Assembly: GCA_002964805.2 (NCBI GenBank)
Contig: PUDQ02000047.1
Location: 62,001 to 126,000, forward strand
Direction: 5' to 3'
Origin: Trametes villosa
Lineage: Eukaryota > Basidiomycota > Agaricomycetes > Polyporales > Polyporaceae
DNA: 64,000 bases
Under the pieces are notes generated by a model that was not told where the DNA came from, made no database searches, and saw nothing but the letters and a program-made list of their open reading frames with translations. The position numbers and the translations under genes were made by a program. This document shows positions 33,939 to 45,700 of this stretch, piece after piece; position 1 is the first letter of the stretch; each line of letters opens with the position of its first letter.

Positions 33939-35999
33939 ATGTCTACCGGAACCAAGAGACGCGCGCCGGCGGATCTGTCGGGTCCAAGGCAGGCACCAGA
34001 CGCCAAAAGGAGGCGTGCAAGCGCTGGAACGCCGGGAACTGCCCTTCCCTGGCAAGCGAATGCCGGTACAAGCACGTCTGCGCAACGTGCAGAGCAGGAG
34101 GTCATCCACGACCCCAATGTCCTAAGGCTCAGGCCTGATCGCCCGCAGGACGTCGCGCGCCCGCGTTTTCTGCGGGGTTTTGTTTGGAGTGACCGGGATG
34201 CGGAGCGACGGACGTTCTCCTCGGTTTCTCTCGATCAGAGACCTGTGCCTGATGTGCCCCGCACCGCGCGCGAAGATCCCGTTGTCAATGCCACGCTCTC
34301 GTCGCGACCTGATCTCTTCAAGATCGTCACACCGATCAACGTCGAACGCTTGGAAGAACTCACTCTCGATCACCCTAACCAACCGTTCGTCCGTTCCGTC
34401 CTTCGCAGTCTGCGCGAAGGATTCTGGCCTTTCGCGGATCCGAAACCCAACGACTACCCTGACACTTGGGACGAACATCGCCCGCCACCTAACGAGCAGG
34501 CGGCGCAAGATTTCCTTCGCGCTCAGTGCGCCGAGGAAGTTCGTCTCGGGCGGTACTCCCCAGCTTTCGGCCCCGACCTCATGCCAGGGATGTACTCTAT
34601 GCCGATCCACGCAGTTCCGAAACCCCAATCCTCCAAGCTACGTCTAGTCAACAACCAGAGCGCAGGCTTGTTCTCTCTCAACTCCATGATTCGAACGGAG
34701 TCCATCAAGGGCGCCGTTATGGACGGCATCCCCGCACTCGGAGCCGCTTTGAGGCGCTTCCGTTCACTGCACGGCGACGCACGCCTCCTGATGTGGAAGT
34801 CGGACGTCTCTCAGGCGTACCGGCAGATGCCGGTCTCACCCTACTGGCAAGTCCGCCAGATTGTCACCGTCGACGGCCTGAGGCACGTAGACAGATGCAA
34901 TCTCTTCGGTGGGTGGGGCTCCTACTGTGTCTGGGCAGCATTCAACGCTCTCGTCAACTGGATAGCGGAGAACAAGCTCGACATCGCCGACCTCCTCACC
35001 TACGTCGACGATGACTACTCATTCGAACTGGACTCCAACACCGAGTTCTACGCACCTTACGCCAGCCTCCTCCCTGCAGGCCAAGCTCGCCTCTTGCACC
35101 TCTGGGACGAGCTAGGAATTCCACACGAGCGCAGCAAGCAGCTCGCGAACTATGTCTTGCCAATCATCGGGTTCGAGGTGGACCCAAACGCCATGACGGT
35201 CACCTTACCTGCGACGTCGCGTGACAAGCTGCTCTCCGCGATCGCGGATTTCTGTGAGCTCTCGCCCGGTAACCGTCGTCGCTCCCTCGCCGAGTTTCAG
35301 GCGTTCGCCGGCTACGCAAACTGGTCTTTCAACGTCTATCCGCTGCTCAAGCCCGCCCTCGCAACACTGTACGATAAGATGGCCGGGAAATCTCACAAGC
35401 ACGCCGGCATCTACATCAACGCGTCCGTGGTACACGACCTACAGTGGATGGCGCGGCACATCCGCGCGTCCGGCGGAGTGCATTTCCTCAGCGCGTGCGC
35501 GTGGTCGCCTGCAGACCTATCCGAGCACGACCTCGGCGACGAGTTCGCGCTTGTCGACGCCTCCGGGAGAGGTATCGGCGTGTACTTCCCCTGGCGTCGA
35601 CTGGGTCTTTTCTGCGAGCTTCCGGTGGACCCACCCGCCGGCACGATCTATTTCTACGAGGCTCTCGCTATATGTTGTGCTGTCCACCGCCTTGCCCTCT
35701 GGAACCGTGCTGGACGACACATTCGACGTCTCGCAGTACTGTCCGACAACACCAACGCCGTATCCGCGTTCAACACGCTCCGAGCGCATCCGCCTTACCA
35801 CCGCATTCTAATGTCGGCAGTCGATGTACTTCTCGAGAACGACGTCGACCTCCGAGTCGACCACGTCCCGGGAATTCACAACGTGGTCGCCGACGCCCTC
35901 TCTCGACGCAAGTTCGAACTCGTCTACGAGCTCGTACCCGACATCGATCTACTCCATTTCCTACCCCCTCGAGATGCGCTGGGGGCGTCCGCAACATGA
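33939..35999 (+). CDS. DIRS reverse transcriptase-RNase H
   Basis: The frame overlaps the end of gag by about 200 nt in another frame. The ATG at 33939 (MSTGTKRRAPADL) is the likely start and would give 686 residues. RT motif A is seen as WKSDVSQAYRQMPV and the catalytic YVDD as LTYVDDDYSF. RNase H follows with FALVDASGRGIGVY, FYEALAICCAV, LAVLSDNTNAVSAF and VDHVPGIHNVVADALSRR, supplying the acidic residues expected. It would copy element RNA into DNA. The stop TGA at 35997-35999 overlaps the recombinase start ATG at 35996-35998. No lesion seen. Confidence 0.9.
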   Translation: MSTGTKRRAPADLSGPRQAPDAKRRRASAGTPGTALPWQANAGTSTSAQRAEQEVIHDPNVLRLRPDRPQDVARPRFLRGFVWSDRDAERRTFSSVSLDQRPVPDVPRTAREDPVVNATLSSRPDLFKIVTPINVERLEELTLDHPNQPFVRSVLRSLREGFWPFADPKPNDYPDTWDEHRPPPNEQAAQDFLRAQCAEEVRLGRYSPAFGPDLMPGMYSMPIHAVPKPQSSKLRLVNNQSAGLFSLNSMIRTESIKGAVMDGIPALGAALRRFRSLHGDARLLMWKSDVSQAYRQMPVSPYWQVRQIVTVDGLRHVDRCNLFGGWGSYCVWAAFNALVNWIAENKLDIADLLTYVDDDYSFELDSNTEFYAPYASLLPAGQARLLHLWDELGIPHERSKQLANYVLPIIGFEVDPNAMTVTLPATSRDKLLSAIADFCELSPGNRRRSLAEFQAFAGYANWSFNVYPLLKPALATLYDKMAGKSHKHAGIYINASVVHDLQWMARHIRASGGVHFLSACAWSPADLSEHDLGDEFALVDASGRGIGVYFPWRRLGLFCELPVDPPAGTIYFYEALAICCAVHRLALWNRAGRHIRRLAVLSDNTNAVSAFNTLRAHPPYHRILMSAVDVLLENDVDLRVDHVPGIHNVVADALSRRKFELVYELVPDIDLLHFLPPRDALGASAT

Positions 36000-37027
36000 C
36001 ACCCTCGATCTCCCCGCGATCACGGCAACCTGCTCGGGAACCGTGGACGCACGAGCGGCTTGTGCATGAACGCGCCCTCATGCTCGGACAAGCCCTCGAC
36101 ATCAGCACTCGCGCCTCCTACTCGTCCGCGCTCAACTCCTACCTGACTTTCTGCAAGATTCACCAGTTCCCCGTCGAACCCACCCCCGAGACCCTCAGCT
36201 TCTACGTTGCGTTCATGTGCCGACACATTGAACCGCGATCCGTCAACTCCTATCTTTCGGGTATCTGTAGCGGCCTCGAACCTTGGTTCCCTGACGTCCG
36301 CCGCATACGATCCTCCATGCTCGTCTCTCGCACCCTCAAGGGTGGCATGCGTCTCTACAGCAAGCCAATAAAGCGCAAGCGCGCACTCTTGAAAGACGAC
36401 CTGGCCCTCGTGGCCTCCCACCTATCCCCGACCGCATCGCATGACGACCTTCTATTTGCGGCGATGCTTTTCACCGGTTTCCACGGACTGCTGCGCCTCG
36501 GAGAGTTGGCGTGGCCGGATCAACCGGAGCTGCGCTCCCACCGCAAAGTTACGATGCGCCACACTGTAGAACTCACCCCCACTTCCTTCGGTTTCCTACT
36601 GCCCACACACAAGGCCGACAGCACGTTCGAAGGCAATCGCGTCATCATCCAGCAAACGTCCGTGCTACCCGACCCCCGCGCGGCGTTCGTCACGTACCTA
36701 AATGTTCGCGATGCGAGCTACCCCTGCAGCCCTGCCCTATGGCTCCGCGCGGACGGCTCCATCCCCCTGCGTCGTTGGTTCATCTCTCGACTACACGCTT
36801 TCTTTCCCAACGACATCTCTGGCCACTCAATGCGAGCTGGCGGCGCGACATCGCTTGCGGCCGCTGGCGTCCCCCCCGCAACCATACAAGCGCTCGGCCG
36901 ATGGTCATCGGATGCATGGCTCGCGTACATCCGCAAGCACCCCGTCGTGCTCGGAGCGACCCTTTTCGACGGCCGCGCGCTACACAACGGTCCGGCCCCC
37001 GCGGCCCTCGTTCCGTCTGCGCGCTGA
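35996..37027 (+). CDS. DIRS tyrosine recombinase
   Basis: The 343-residue protein starts MTPSISPRSRQPAREPWTHE. An N-terminal SAM-like region (LDISTRASYSSALNSYLTFC) precedes the catalytic domain. Visible active-site positions are the first Arg in GFHGLLRLGELAW, the HxxR box as GHSMRAGGATSLAAAG, and ALGRWSSDAWLAYIRKHP, which carries the late Trp and the nucleophilic Tyr. This enzyme replaces DDE integrase in DIRS-order elements and would insert circular cDNA without a target-site duplication. The start overlaps the RT stop as ATGA, suggesting coupled re-initiation or expression from one RNA. Confidence 0.9.
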   Translation: MTPSISPRSRQPAREPWTHERLVHERALMLGQALDISTRASYSSALNSYLTFCKIHQFPVEPTPETLSFYVAFMCRHIEPRSVNSYLSGICSGLEPWFPDVRRIRSSMLVSRTLKGGMRLYSKPIKRKRALLKDDLALVASHLSPTASHDDLLFAAMLFTGFHGLLRLGELAWPDQPELRSHRKVTMRHTVELTPTSFGFLLPTHKADSTFEGNRVIIQQTSVLPDPRAAFVTYLNVRDASYPCSPALWLRADGSIPLRRWFISRLHAFFPNDISGHSMRAGGATSLAAAGVPPATIQALGRWSSDAWLAYIRKHPVVLGATLFDGRALHNGPAPAALVPSAR

Positions 37028-37540
37028 ATACATCCCCATCCTATCCTTCCCTTCGACAACGCTGCCTTCCGTTTCCCTTGACCCCCCCGGACTTGATTCC
37101 TTTCCCCATCGGACGCTTTTCCTTCCCATCGGACGCTCATACACGCGCGCCATCGTGTCTCTCCATTCCCTTCTCGCCCAGCCGTCGTCCTCTTTCAGCA
37201 CCCTGCCACTGTTACCGTGTCCGACACTCCTCCGTCGCGTCGTCCGCGTCGTGAGCATATACACGACCACTCACGATGCACGTCTCCCATCTGTCGTGTC
37301 ATTTCTTTACATTATACTTAACATAACATAACAACATCACATATTTTTCTCTTCTTTCATTAGCCTCTTAGCGTTCGTACGTACATCTCGTGTTCTATAA
37401 CACGCAGGACGCCCCCCAGGCGCGCGCGAGAGGTTCGCTCCACGCGATACCCTCTCCGCGCGCTGGGGCGCCCGTGTCCCGCTATCCCGCGTGTCTGACC
37501 TCCAAGGCCGAAGAGAGCGAGCGCCGGGATTTGACGTGAA

Positions 37541-38839
37541 TATTTGAATCGTCGCAGGCTTATGCTGGCTTGTGGCGCTCGTTACTTGCCTGTGTTTGGT
37601 CATATTTGGCCACTGGAATTCTTGCGCCTCCTCCTACTACTAGAGCGCCAGCCTGCTATGACGACTCATAATGCATCGTGGAGGCCTGAAATGCTCATTG
37701 ATCGTGCGTCCACATATGCCCTGTGAGTACATAGCCTACCAAGTGCGAGTAGATTAGGCGGATGTGTGCTGACCAGAGTGTGCGCAGGGACTCTCCCGCA
37801 TTCCACGTCCGTCGGCATTCAAGTTGGACTTGATGGCCGCATTGTGGAGTTCCTGCGACGCGCGACGCATGTACGATTAGGTGAGAGGTGTGCTAGAGCT
37901 GCGCTGCGTTTGCGTTGGAGACGACTCGGACGGATGCGCCCCAGCTAGCCCGACTCTGAGTAGGGCGGGAGAGCAGTGGTGGTGACCAGTTGTGATCCGC
38001 GCCCCGAGTGTACTATGCGATACATTGCTCGATATGTACGTGACTTGCGACGTGGAATTGCTCTCCTGGGCCGGGACACGCACGCATTCCGCGCGCGCGG
38101 GGGTGGCAGGAGCGCACGCGCGAGCGGAGTAAGCGCCCGTTTCAGCTCGCTCGCCGCCTGATTACTGTCACTTTCAGTCTCGCTTCCGACCATGGTCATC
38201 TGTACCGACAGAATACCGCCACCTCCTCGAAATGATGAGACCACACTGCAACCCGAGGGCCCGCAAGATCTCCCGGCGGTGGCGCTCGAGCGGGAGTGGC
38301 CGTTGTGCACCGCTTCCCCGCGATTTTGTACTAGCAAGGTACAGCCTGGCCGCTCATTAACGTGCTCGTCTCAACTCGCTCGCCTTCTCTTTAGGCTACG
38401 ATAATCATCAAGAGATTCTCTCCTGCCTTGGTTCTACCATGACAGCGTGATACGGAGCTTCGCGGCTTGTTTTCGTCGCCATGCCCCTCGACTGGGATGG
38501 AATTTTTGGTTGGACTTGCTGGCTAACGCTGCGGCACTGTGTACGCCCAGACTCACGCCGGCGGCAGGTCCCAAATACTGCACCAGAGCCGCGCCTCCGC
38601 GATACTGGACGTCTTCAGGGAATGCAGGTACAGCACTTCAAGGGATATCATCGCGCGCCTCCTGGATGCTCGGCCGCCGCTTAAAGAACGTGCTCCTCTT
38701 CTAATGAACGCCTCATGGATACGCGTGCGCAGGACGAGTGGGCCATCTCACGATACGCGCGTCGATGCTTTCCCGCCGAACGTATCATACGATGACAGAG
38801 CATGATCCGAGGAGCTACGAAAGACAAGGGGTCCTCCCA
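37541..38839. other. Gene-poor interval with an orphan A/C promoter-like block
   Basis: At about 37570-37605 the sequence TTGTGGCGCTCGTTACTTG...TTTGGTCATAT matches the block found in the A/C divergent promoters. Downstream, 37690-37730 faintly resembles the first-Asp region of C2 (GTGCGTCCACATATG). The rest to 38.8 kb has no supported gene; an ATG frame at 38481 of 67 codons has no recognisable features. Possibly the remains of a lost cassette. Confidence 0.4.
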
Positions 38840-39740
38840 AAATGCACATCACGGTGGTATGTCCGACTTCATTTGCAGGCGGATGCGGGTACTGATTGAT
38901 TGCGATAGCACCACAGGGTGACGCGTCGAGCATCCTTGGAGAAACCGCCGACGTCGTGGGGAACCGTCCCTGAGCGAGAACTCTGAATTCCCGACGCTCG
39001 AGTTCGAACCACCATATGGCCGAGCTGCCCGGACATGTTGTGCGGCCGCGCGCACAAGCGTCGCCGACTGGGAAGAAGAGAACCCATAGCGATAAGCCAT
39101 CGCACCACCAGCGGGCTCCCGGAGTCGATGCGTCAGCGCGACCGGTGCATGTGAGTATAGAGGTGCCGGCGCTCGCCCCGGCTATTGTCTGGGGTTAACC
39201 GTCGCAGGCGCGCTCGGTGCCAGATGCACTTCTCTTACATCGATGGATCTGCTGGAATCTTTCTAGGGAGACGCCGCTCTAGCGGCGTTGTGGTGCTGGC
39301 GCCCTGGGGCGAATGAGCCCTCTTCGCGGGACCGTGCACCGGCTTTCTGACGGATCGCGAGAAGTACGAGAAGACTGTGGGCGGCGTACCTCCTGATGAT
39401 GGCGAACTCATCGCCCGCATGCACGCTTCACGCATGGACAAGGGCACTCCGCCAACGGGCGATGCAGCTGCGCTTCCTCCTTCCCACGTTGGAGAGGTGC
39501 TATTGTGCCCTCTCGGACCCGGAACGGGGGGAACGCTTCGCACTTGAGTTTTTCGAGCTCGCAGCCGTAAAACAATCCTAGGTGTGCCGAGACGATAATT
39601 GTGTTCTTGCGCGGCCGACCGGCCTTCCGCCAGTCCTACGGGATGGGCTGGCCGGTATCCTGTGGCCAAAGGGACTGCGGAGCGGTGAGCCTCACACCCG
39701 TCCCCTGTCGATAGATGCCTGTCCAAGACGTCTGCCAAAC
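38840..39740 (+). repeat. Dispersed repeat R, copy 2
   Basis: Matches R copy 1 in order: GGTGGTATGTCCGACTTC at the left, TTGCGATAGCACC, GAGCTGCCCGGACATG, then GGCGTACCTCCTGATGATGG and DKGTPPTGDAAALPPSHV, and AAGACGTCTGCCAA at the right. Relative to copy 1 it is frameshifted after PPSHVGE and lacks a usable continuous frame. Confidence 0.5.
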
Positions 39741-40072
39741 TCGCAGCTTACTACGCTACGAGGAGCTAAGGCTATTGTTTCCGCAAAATTGGTACAGGCA
39801 CGAAAATATACAGAAACATACTGGGAGGACAACGGGGGGAGGATCCCGGACACGTACTGAGGGTAGATGGAACGTATCGAGGACGGCGGTGAGTATAGTG
39901 CGCAGAGGAGAGTCGTCACAAGAATATAGCATCGCGGTGGTGAAGCGTTGGTAGGAGTAAAGGGCGCTCGAGCGGCACGGTAGTTCAGATTCGAGGATGG
40001 CGAACGACGGTAAAAGACACGACACGGCCGCCTACGCCGGAGGGCAATTGCGAGAACTGGTTATCCGGCGCC

Positions 40073-42121
40073 TTATCCGCAAGAGGCCATACCGCCTATC
40101 CTTGCCCTGACTTTCAAGTTGAACGGGAACGGCGCAGGGAACGTGTCTCTGCGGGATGAACCGACTTGGTCAGCAAGGGGTGCGGATGGTTCGCAGGAGA
40201 GAGATGCAACGTACCTGTAGCTGTCTTCGACAGGTCGCCGGGACACTCTTCGGGAGCGTTTGTACCAAATCCACATGCCGGGTGCGTCTCCACGGAAGAG
40301 AAGGGCGACGTCTTTGAGAGTCCGGCACGGACGCAGGGCCTCAAGGCAGTCCCAGCCGTACACCGCGAGCTGAGCACGCCAGCTCTTGATCGCGTCCTTG
40401 TTGCCTAAGTACGGGTTGTAATCCCCAGGGTCGTCCGGGAAGTCGAGGTTCAGGCGGACCGTGACGAGCTTCTTCGAAGCTGAAAGAAGTTGCGCAATGT
40501 GTCGCTAGAAGGACTAGCTGTTAGAGGCTGACGTGAAAGCTCATAACAACAGGTCGACATACAAAATCGACGGGGTCATCCTCGTCGCGGCGGTACCGGT
40601 GAAGCTCAAGGTGCTTTAACCTTGGAAGCTCATGGGCGATGAAGGCAAGAAGGTCATCGTCGGCGTCGTCAGCAACGTAGACGAGCTCCATATACCCAAG
40701 GCGAGGGGCGCGAAGACGTCGTAGGAGGGAAAGGGCCTCAGTGGCAGACATAATTGGTGACATCCACCTACTGCTGTAATACCCGTGTTCCACAATGTCG
40801 TAGTGACGAGGCCAATCCCGAAGGGAGAGCTTGGTTAAGTGCGGGAGCGGAGTGGAGAAAATATTGTCGCTGGGGTCGGGATACGCGATCGTGAGCGAAC
40901 GTAGGTCTTGCAGTGCGTTCGCAGGAGGCGCCTTGTTGCCGTATATGCAGCATCGGCCGAGGGGGGAATGAGGGAGTGCTGCTGTGGCGATGAGGCGCTG
41001 GAGGGCAGGCATGCGGACGAAGGCGGACGACATATGCTCCGTTATCGAAGGGTCGGCGCTCGCCAGGAATGCTCCGGACAGTGTAAGACTCTGCAATGCG
41101 GGCCAGTCGACCGTCGCCATGCTGCGAAATGGCGCCGTCCGCATAGGCAACACGAGTGACCGCGCCGTAGATGACATTCCAAGTACCAGGGTGGACAGAC
41201 ACGCAGACTCGAGAGCATAATCGTCTTGGTATGGCTCGTTCGGATCCAGAATGAGTCGTTGCCTAAGCATCAGGGGGGTGGGATATGATAGCTCCTCGAG
41301 AGTGGAGGCCGTCAAACAAGCATCCGTCGGAAAGGTGGGAACGTGCACAAACTGGGCGGAACCGGTGAACGAAATGGACTTGATTTGCGGAAAACCCAGG
41401 CATAGTTTCAATGCTTCCCAGGGAATGCCGTCGAGAGCTGCAGTAAACGTGAGTGAGCGCACTTGAGGCAGATAGCGCAGCGCCAGTCCGAACTCCGCCG
41501 CGTATTCCGGCTTGCGGTCGTGTTGGATATATCTACGGAGGAATACAGTTTGATGAGCGCTCAAATACGTAGGACAGCATGTTCAGACATACCCCGTGAA
41601 ATATGCCTTCCAGTAGTAAGTCAGGTGTCTTGCCAAGATTGTCAGTGCCGTTGAGGTAATAACAACCGGAGATGAGTACGGCGAGCTCACCGAACATAAG
41701 GCCGTATGGCGAGGGGAGGTATCCCTACTAAGTGCGAGACCCCGTGCTTGATGGCGCAACGTGCAAAGAGGGATGGAAGGGCGAGGTAGCGGAGCCACCG
41801 GTTACACATGGAGAGGTTGAACAGGGATTGAAAACCGCCAGGTTTCCGGAGTATATTGGCCGCAATGAGCTCAAATACGTCTGCATTGATCTGTGACATC
41901 CTAATAGGTACAGATGTGAATACACAACTTGCTTAGGAGGAACGTCGTACGCACTGCGACTCCGCTCTGGACTCTAGGGCTGGTACAATCCCGAGAACTG
42001 AACGGCTAACGGGTGCGTCGTTCGGTGAAGTGATCGCTAGTGAATGCCTTTCGGACGTTGATAAGATGCATCTCCGAGCATCGAAGAACTCCAAGTCAGA
42101 GCGAAGAGGTGTAGTGGTCAT
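40073..42121 (-). CDS. F-box-like protein, family A member 3
   Basis: Start ATG 42119-42121 (MTTTPLRSDLEFFDARRC). The conserved first intron begins GTGCGT and ends CCTATTAG. Exon 2 encodes SQINADVFELIAANILRK and LSMCNRWLRYLALPSLFARC, then IRPYVR. A mini-exon encodes HLTYYWKAYFT. The main exon (about 40570-41540) carries EALKLCLGFPQIKSISF, TARSLVLPMRTAPF and LSLRDWPRHYDIV. The penultimate exon ends EDSY at a GTACGT donor. The last exon encodes RDTFPAPFPFNLKVRAR and ends in TAA 40073-40075. Same six-exon plan as A1 and A2 but clearly diverged. Divergent from C3. Intact by eye. Confidence 0.8.
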
Positions 42122-42724
42122 GGCGAGCACGTTGCCTGGGTAGCTGGCGGAGTCAGAATGACAAGTCAGTCGCCTGCCTGTGGCGCTTTCTGCTTGTCGT
42201 TGCTTGGTCATATATGGAGGTATACCAGGTTTGGAAATTGTTCCCACGCCCCGGGGAAGAACTTCAATATTGCGCCCAATTATTCGGGGTTGGGGGTACT
42301 GGTGCTGTACCGACACGCGCTCATCTCAGGCTGGCCTCAGGTATCGACTCATCCTCCAGGTCTCCCATGGTCGAATCGCATGGAAGTGAGAAGCTCAACG
42401 AGCCTGGTTCTTGGTTTCCGTGACTACCTCGACGTACATCCTCCGAGACGGCGACAATAAGCTCGACATATCCGGTGATCACCTTGTTGCACGCTCATCT
42501 ACCCGTTCAAGCTGGGAATCTCCGCCTGCTGACGGCGGTCGTCAACCGCGTGAAGATACTGATCAGTCAGCCCGTCACGGGAATGCGCCTTGATTCTGAA
42601 GCGTCGAGGCGCGAATGTGCCCGGGCCGGCCGCCATGCATATATAACCGTGGGGGAGCATCGCCGTTCAGGGCGTCCCGAACGCCATCTTGCTTTCTCCT
42701 CCCCTCTGGATTCTTCGGCTCCAG
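42122..42724. promoter_or_regulatory. Shared divergent promoter of A3 and C3
   Basis: The 603-bp spacer contains the TGTGGCGCTT...TGCTTGGTCATATATGG block (about 42179-42216) and GACATATCCGGTGATCACCT (about 42465-42484), in the same order and orientation as in the A2/C2 spacer. Confidence 0.6.
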
Positions 42725-45700
42725 ATGCAGTCTCAGAGCGCGGCCGAGGCGAGCCCTTTCCAACACCTCTTCATCGTCGAGACTCCCTGCCATGATCCGG
42801 AAAATTGGAACCAGTACTTGGCAGTTCACCTGGTGAGACGCAATGATGGATCCTCGATGCCGCATGCCTGACAATTCCTGCGCAGGCTGCCACACTCAGG
42901 CATCGTATCCATATCTTCCCTGGTGCTCCCCATGGGTACTACCTTGTTGAGCCAGAAGATGATTCCGCAGAGGAAGAGGTTCTCGCCTTTTTCGCTGGCG
43001 ATGATGTCCTGAAGGCCCTTCGAGATCTGCGTCTTGCTCGGCAGGCGGGTACCCCTGGTAAAATGTCGAAAGAGACGGCCAGTCCACGGACACCACCAGT
43101 GCCCCTTCCCAGCAACGAGCCCACACGTCCATCTATACGCTCGCATTCTGGTACGAGTTCGCCGAAGGTACATACGGTACGTGGCGTTGTTTGTGTGCGC
43201 CCCGGATGTCTTACTGAGGGGTCTTCTAGCGTCGTGGGCCTACCTCTCACTCCGCTGGTTTGCCACCCTTTGAGAGTTCTACGTCGTCCCGGTCAGATAA
43301 CCCCACTTTTTCAACCATGCATCTCCCGGGCGCATCGACTCAAACTGAGACCGTCCGAATCACTACCACCGATCGGAACTCGCTCATTCCTTTGTCGCGA
43401 ATCACGGAAACTCAGCCTGATATGCATCCCAATGGTTAGTGTCACTTGTCTTCACCTCTACCGATGGCTGACGTCTTACCATTGATGCTCAGATGTCATG
43501 TACGCAATGAGATTTGTGAGCTCTTTATTTAACGTCCGCAAGACACTATGTCATCTAAGGCTAACTCTGTTGGGTGTGTAGAAGTTCGACCCCAAGGTTG
43601 AGTTCGGCGCTGACACGGCGAAGGACTACATGCTGCTCGTTGATACCGGTATGTACCATATCAACTTCTATCCCTCTCGTGATGTGATATGAATACCTGT
43701 GTTTCATTTCTCAGCTGCGCCTACTCTGTGAGTACCACATTGTATATCTTGATTTCATCTTTATTGAGTAAGACATGCATAGATGGTTCTACAAGCACGA
43801 CTTCCAGAGGCTAGTCCCGCGTAGCCCCAATCAGCATACTGTCAATGTCTCCGCCATCCGTGACTTCGATGAGGTCGCCGCGATGTACACAATCAAACCC
43901 TGGAAGCGAAACTCTTCGTCATACGACAGGGTCACGAAAATACCCACTCTCTCGGAGCCCCTTGGAGCTAATGGCACACGTGGGGCTACCAAACACGTAT
44001 GCTACAACGATAACGCGCTGCTGTGTGAGTATTGCAGTGTTCACCGTTAGACCATGCTCCCCATACCGTTAATTCTACAGTCCTCAAGCGATATCAAGCG
44101 GGGTGTGAGATCCACGCTATGTTACCCTCATGGGATTGGGAGCATGGGCGTATAGAGTTCACCAACATCCGGCTTCCTCGCGTGCTCGCGTACGCCGCCA
44201 ACGAGGAAAGCGTAGGCCAGCCGCCCCACGGGAACCTTGGTCTAGCGGTACCGAAGTACGTGTCATCGTTTGTTATACGCCATTTGGCTAACGTGGTTTC
44301 ATATGATCACAGGGCGGTTGCTCCTTTCAATCGCTCACAACCCTCTGTGAGATCATGTCAATCGTATCCGCTGTACATAGCATGAGCACTGATTGAGTAC
44401 CGCCTTCACAGACCTTCTTCGATGCAATCAAAAGCACACAACATGTGAACGACGTATGTTGCTAGTACCAACGCCCAAATTGTAACCGCTCTCGTGCTGA
44501 TAGATCGATATTTCCAGCCGACACGCATGACAATCAGGCTCTTGCACCCCGAAGTCGTCGCTGCGGGCTGTGCGGACAATGTGTATGTCCGATCGCGCTT
44601 CATGCCACTACCGAGTTTTGCCAATGCTGACTGTATCTTTCCACGTCGCCAGCCAGAGCTGCCTCTACTACGGACAGTATTGGTTCTGTGCGGCTGACGT
44701 GCAAGACAGCACTCACGGAGAGCGGAAGCTCGTACCCGACTTCACGCCAAAGCTCTACGTCATCCCCATGGCTAAGCATGGACGCTCAGGCTTGGCCCCC
44801 GATCCTGACGCGCCGAGAGGGTACACATATTGGCTTCTCCGCCTCAGAGCCATCACGCTCCTCGTTCCCAAGATCCCCCGTGCCAACCGGAGAGTACCGG
44901 TCCCGTGGCGCAATGCGGAAGATTGGACAGAGCGTATCATACACTTCGAGGACGAACCCTTCTCCCGCGCGGGTACAGAGCCTGACTTGAGTGACAATCG
45001 TGGAACTCCCGTGTTATTGGACACAGGCGCGCATTCTCATTCCTCTAACGGGTACATTGTCTGATCAGTACAAATCATAGGCTCCGCCTTGACGGCCTTG
45101 CCCCTATCTGTCTGCAAGGCCATCGCCACTCAGTGGCTGGGTCTGGGGGTCACCGAATCCAGCTCTGCGCCAGGAGGCACATCCGCGGACGAGACCAGTG
45201 CAGATCAACAGGTGGCTCCCGACTCCGAGGTCGGTTCAGACGACGACGAGGTTCCAGACGAGTCTGAGGATGCCTCCGACTCAGGGACTGCTTCTGAATC
45301 CGACTTGGAGGCCGGGGCCGTTTTCGAATCCCGTGCGCCTGAGGCTGGTCCCGTGCGTTCCGAACTGGCCGCTGGTCCCGAGCGCCCTCAGAATGGCCCT
45401 ATGGACTTCTATTGCCCCGATGACCTCGATCTGGATGATCACGACATCGTCTTTTCGTTCGTGGGGGCCGACGGCTACACACCGGTCAACTATCAGTGCA
45501 CCGCCAGTCGCTTTTTGAGGGGGTCGTGGCGGGAGCCTGATGAACGCGGTTACGAAGTCCCGATTCAAGCTATACCACCTCGAAAGGATTTGGGAGAGCC
45601 CGGTCAATGCATCCTCGGACAAGTTGAGTGCTCTCCCGTACTTTCTCCCCTGTCCATGATCCTGTGGAAGCTGACCTTCCCTGCGAGCAGAACTTCTTTT

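Larger units (their letters stand above)
29846..34138 (+). pseudogene. DIRS gag-like ORF split by the Harbinger insertion
   Basis: The first part, 29846-30610 (255 codons), starts MLPDDARQPAAADLPETEEQ and ends DLDRVFTGH, where the inserted element supplies a TAG. The second part resumes at 33587 with YTAGAEEPHSESVGDLEIRF and ends at 34138. Counting one copy of the TTA duplication, the two parts are in the same frame and total 438 codons. The C-terminus carries a CX7CX6CX3H motif followed by a CX2CX4HX4C zinc knuckle, the nucleic-acid-binding signature expected of a Gag. As it stands, the gene can only make a truncated product without the zinc fingers unless the Harbinger element excises. Confidence 0.85.
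29585..37540 (+). mobile_element. DIRS/Ngaro-type tyrosine-recombinase retrotransposon (borders approximate)
   Basis: Three genes lie in order on the plus strand: gag-like ORF, reverse transcriptase-RNase H, and tyrosine recombinase. The recombinase in place of a DDE integrase defines the DIRS order. The left border is inferred from where B2 upstream similarity ends; the right border precedes sequence resembling A/C promoter DNA at about 37570. CCCGGCGCTC occurs near 29608 and, inverted, near 37520, a possible trace of terminal repeats. I could not establish whether the ends are DIRS-type inverted repeats or Ngaro-type split direct repeats. The gag gene is disrupted by a Harbinger insertion (30613-33585); RT and recombinase frames are open. 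Confidence 0.85.
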
